A stretch of DNA of 64,000 bases from Druceiella hillmani. Lineage: Eukaryota; Arthropoda; Insecta; Lepidoptera; Hepialidae. The notes under the pieces are model-generated. The model was not told the DNA's origin. It saw only the letters and a list, made by a program, of their open reading frames with translations, and did no database searches. Position numbers and translations under genes: made by a program. The stretch covers positions 14,186,501-14,250,500 of the forward strand of contig JAYKKI010000009.1 of NCBI GenBank assembly GCA_039881145.1. Reading direction: 5' to 3'. Shown here in pieces: positions 62,226 through 64,000 of the stretch (positions are counted from its first letter, which is position 1; each line of letters opens with the position of its first letter).

Positions 62226-63095
62226 AGGTCTGTGTTATTAATATTTATTAGTTGCTTCATGTTTTGCTGTGACATATGAGCAAACGGGCTAAGGTAAATT
62301 ACTGAAACCCATGAAGAAAACCATGTAGTTTTAATTAGATGTGTGAAATTTGCAATAAAAAAGCGAGATTTTTTTTTTAATCCAGAACGAAAGTTATAAA
62401 GAGAAGTGGAAAAATTACATTTTCGTGCTTTCACATCTGGCTATTTATTACATTATCTACACTTTCATTTGATAGATGATACTTCATTTACATTGCTCGT
62501 ACCTCGAAATTCAGCACCTAAATGCCTGCGCGGACTTTCTATCCTACGACTTTATTTGAGTACTTTCGGTCGAAGTTCCCGTTTTTTTTTCTTATACATG
62601 GCAATCACATTACACGGAACTCGGAATTTGGAGATGCAAATGTAGTATTAGTCACCATTATTCTAAGGAAAATAAAAATAATACAAAATTATGGCGCTGT
62701 ATCAAAATGGGGATAATGAACTTTCCAGGAACACTAAATAACTGAAATGAGTCAATAATAGCTGCTAATGAAATGATGACAATATGTTAACTGGTGTTAA
62801 TATAGCTTACGTTAGGGGTTTACATCTTAATTAATTTTAATTATCTACTTATTTTGTCCGTCGTGTTTGACAGGATAACATTCAAAATAACCACATTTTA
62901 ACATTGAACTTTGTGAAACGACTATATTAACATCCGCAATACTACTTCCGTAGTAAAATTTTATTTCGATAATATCGGCCACGACAACGATCGAATTATA
63001 ACTGGACAGTGAACAAACATGTCAAAATAGAAGAGTTTGGTAAACCTGGCTTCGTTTGATTGTGAAAGGTAATGTTGCAAAATTATTACACGCAA
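62226..63095. other. AT-rich non-coding beyond the palindrome
   Basis: Nothing recognised. Overlapping short plus-strand frames at 62406-62716 have no domain resemblance. Confidence 0.5.
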
Positions 63096-63099
63096 TCCG

Positions 63100-63480
63100 A
63101 TTCTAAATTCACATTACTCGACATTACAGCCCACCGTTCTCGTAAACGCTCTAAGCCCACACACGGTGCTGCCGCCATCGCCTCTTCTAAATTTCTATTC
63201 ACGTAATTTATTTTTTATCGGTGAATCTTTAACGTTATACATTTGAAAATGGGACTTCCTACATACGCCATGAATAATAATGGTATTGTATTAGAATAGC
63301 TAGGCGGGATCGCCGGGACGTGCCGGGGGGATGACGTAAATATAAATTAAAGGAGAGATGAGCAAAACTCAAAATTACGCCGAGCAACGCGTCGAGTACA
63401 TTTATTTACAACATGATATGGGCGAGGCCGAGGCATTGTTGTCAATAAATATTATGTCTCTCCTTAATGTAGGTGTCTGA
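63100..63480. promoter_or_regulatory. GC-raised island, candidate regulatory element
   Basis: Non-repetitive, with GGTGCTGCCGCCATCGCC, GGCGGGATCGCCGGGACG and GGGCGAGGCCGAGGC. It includes GGGACTTCCT (63251-63260), a near match to NF-kappaB/Relish sites, plus TTTATTTAC and GTCAATAAATATT forkhead-like words. No open frame spans it. Candidate conserved non-coding element. Confidence 0.3.
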
Positions 63481-63700
63481 GTAATATATTTTAGTTAAAT
63501 ATAAATGACGCAGGGTGACTTTGAAAACTTGGACTGTATGTAAACTTGTCTACTTTGTTATTTATACCAATTATCGCAGTGTTCAATATTGATCAGGATT
63601 TTACTGATAAAGGAATATGAAAGCAATTGAGCTGGAGGGTTCGGAGGGTTCAACGTTCAACTTTTTTCTTAACTAATGGTATATTGGTATTATTTATACT
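63481..63700. other. Non-coding
   Basis: Nothing recognised. Confidence 0.45.
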
Positions 63701-63732
63701 TACACACACACACACATTTATTTATATATATT

Positions 63733-63780
<48 letters not shown>

Positions 63781-63796
63781 CATACATATATATATG
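63701..63796. repeat. (CA)n followed by (TA)n microsatellite
   Basis: A short CACACA run (63701-63716) passes into TTTA/TATA and a long TA run with CATA interruptions. Confidence 0.93.
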
Positions 63797-63899
63797 AATA
63801 TAAGTATATAAAACATAGATTTATATTTTCTCAAAAGTATTAAGATGAGTGTCCTAGATTTTTAGGTCAGAAAAAAATTTAAGAGAAATGAAAAGCGCA

Positions 63900-63962
63900 T
63901 ACTCGCATACACACACAACGCGTACTCTTTACACGCATAAACACAAGACATACACACACGAG
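63900..63962. repeat. Imperfect CA-rich simple repeat
   Basis: ACAC-rich run with CGCG, CATA and CTTT interruptions near the window edge. Confidence 0.7.
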
Positions 63963-64000
63963 ATATCAGTAACTTAGAATTGGTTTTTAACTGTGGTTTA

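Noticed and set aside
63251..63260. Functional NF-kappaB/Relish site
   Set aside because: One near-match in 64 kb is within chance expectation; kept only as a note in the island entry.

Overview
This is a strongly AT-rich eukaryotic window, most likely from an insect and probably a moth or butterfly. The clues are repeat types I recognise from Lepidoptera: AACCGACTTCAAAA repeats (17.36, 18.12 kb), a degenerate copy of the family with a TCAAAAGGA start and a polypyrimidine CTGTCT run (40.40 kb), a LINE ending in a (TTA)n tail after a TGTCTGAAATAAA-type 3' end (31.98 kb), and many long (TA)n arrays. The lineage call is inference. I recognise no host protein-coding exon, tRNA gene, rRNA gene or CRISPR array. 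The window reads as intergenic or deep intronic DNA.

Left third (1-27 kb): a complete but dead hAT-like DNA transposon (3728-6236) with matching 8-bp target duplications, one copy of an unnamed dispersed repeat (6.66 kb), a Helitron Rep N-terminal relic (10.2-10.9 kb), and a Lepidoptera-type repeat with an internal ~120-bp tandem array (17.36-18.42 kb). Between them lie islands of visibly higher GC and unique-looking sequence (about 2.9, 9.1, 12.1, 14.2, 22.0-22.6, 23.7-24.2, 25.8 and 26.7 kb) that could be conserved regulatory elements.

Middle (27-49 kb): a compound (TA)n array, a minus-strand LINE relic whose ORF1 remnant lies directly beside its RT remnant, two tRNA-derived SINE-like heads (30.0 and 38.4 kb), a 5'-truncated CR1-type LINE (30.65-32.01 kb), an RTE-type LINE tail (34.2 kb), a 111-bp direct repeat 1.65 kb apart (39.16 and 40.81 kb) beside a perfect 18-bp hairpin, further GC islands, and the second copy of the unnamed repeat (45.18 kb).

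Right part (49-64 kb): a nearly full-length but heavily mutated non-LTR retrotransposon (49.17-52.34 kb), then the most striking feature, an ~8.8-kb palindrome. Its arms (53420-57611 and 58137-62225) are nearly identical inverted copies of ~4.1 kb around a 525-bp spacer. Each arm carries the same 5'-truncated, already inactivated Jockey-type reverse transcriptase, and each arm begins next to a (TA)n array at its outer end. Transcription through it could give a very long hairpin RNA. It could also be an assembly artefact, but the scattered substitutions between arms argue against a simple copy error.

No genes here work together as a pathway. The content is a set of independent transposable-element relics, simple repeats and candidate cis-regulatory islands.
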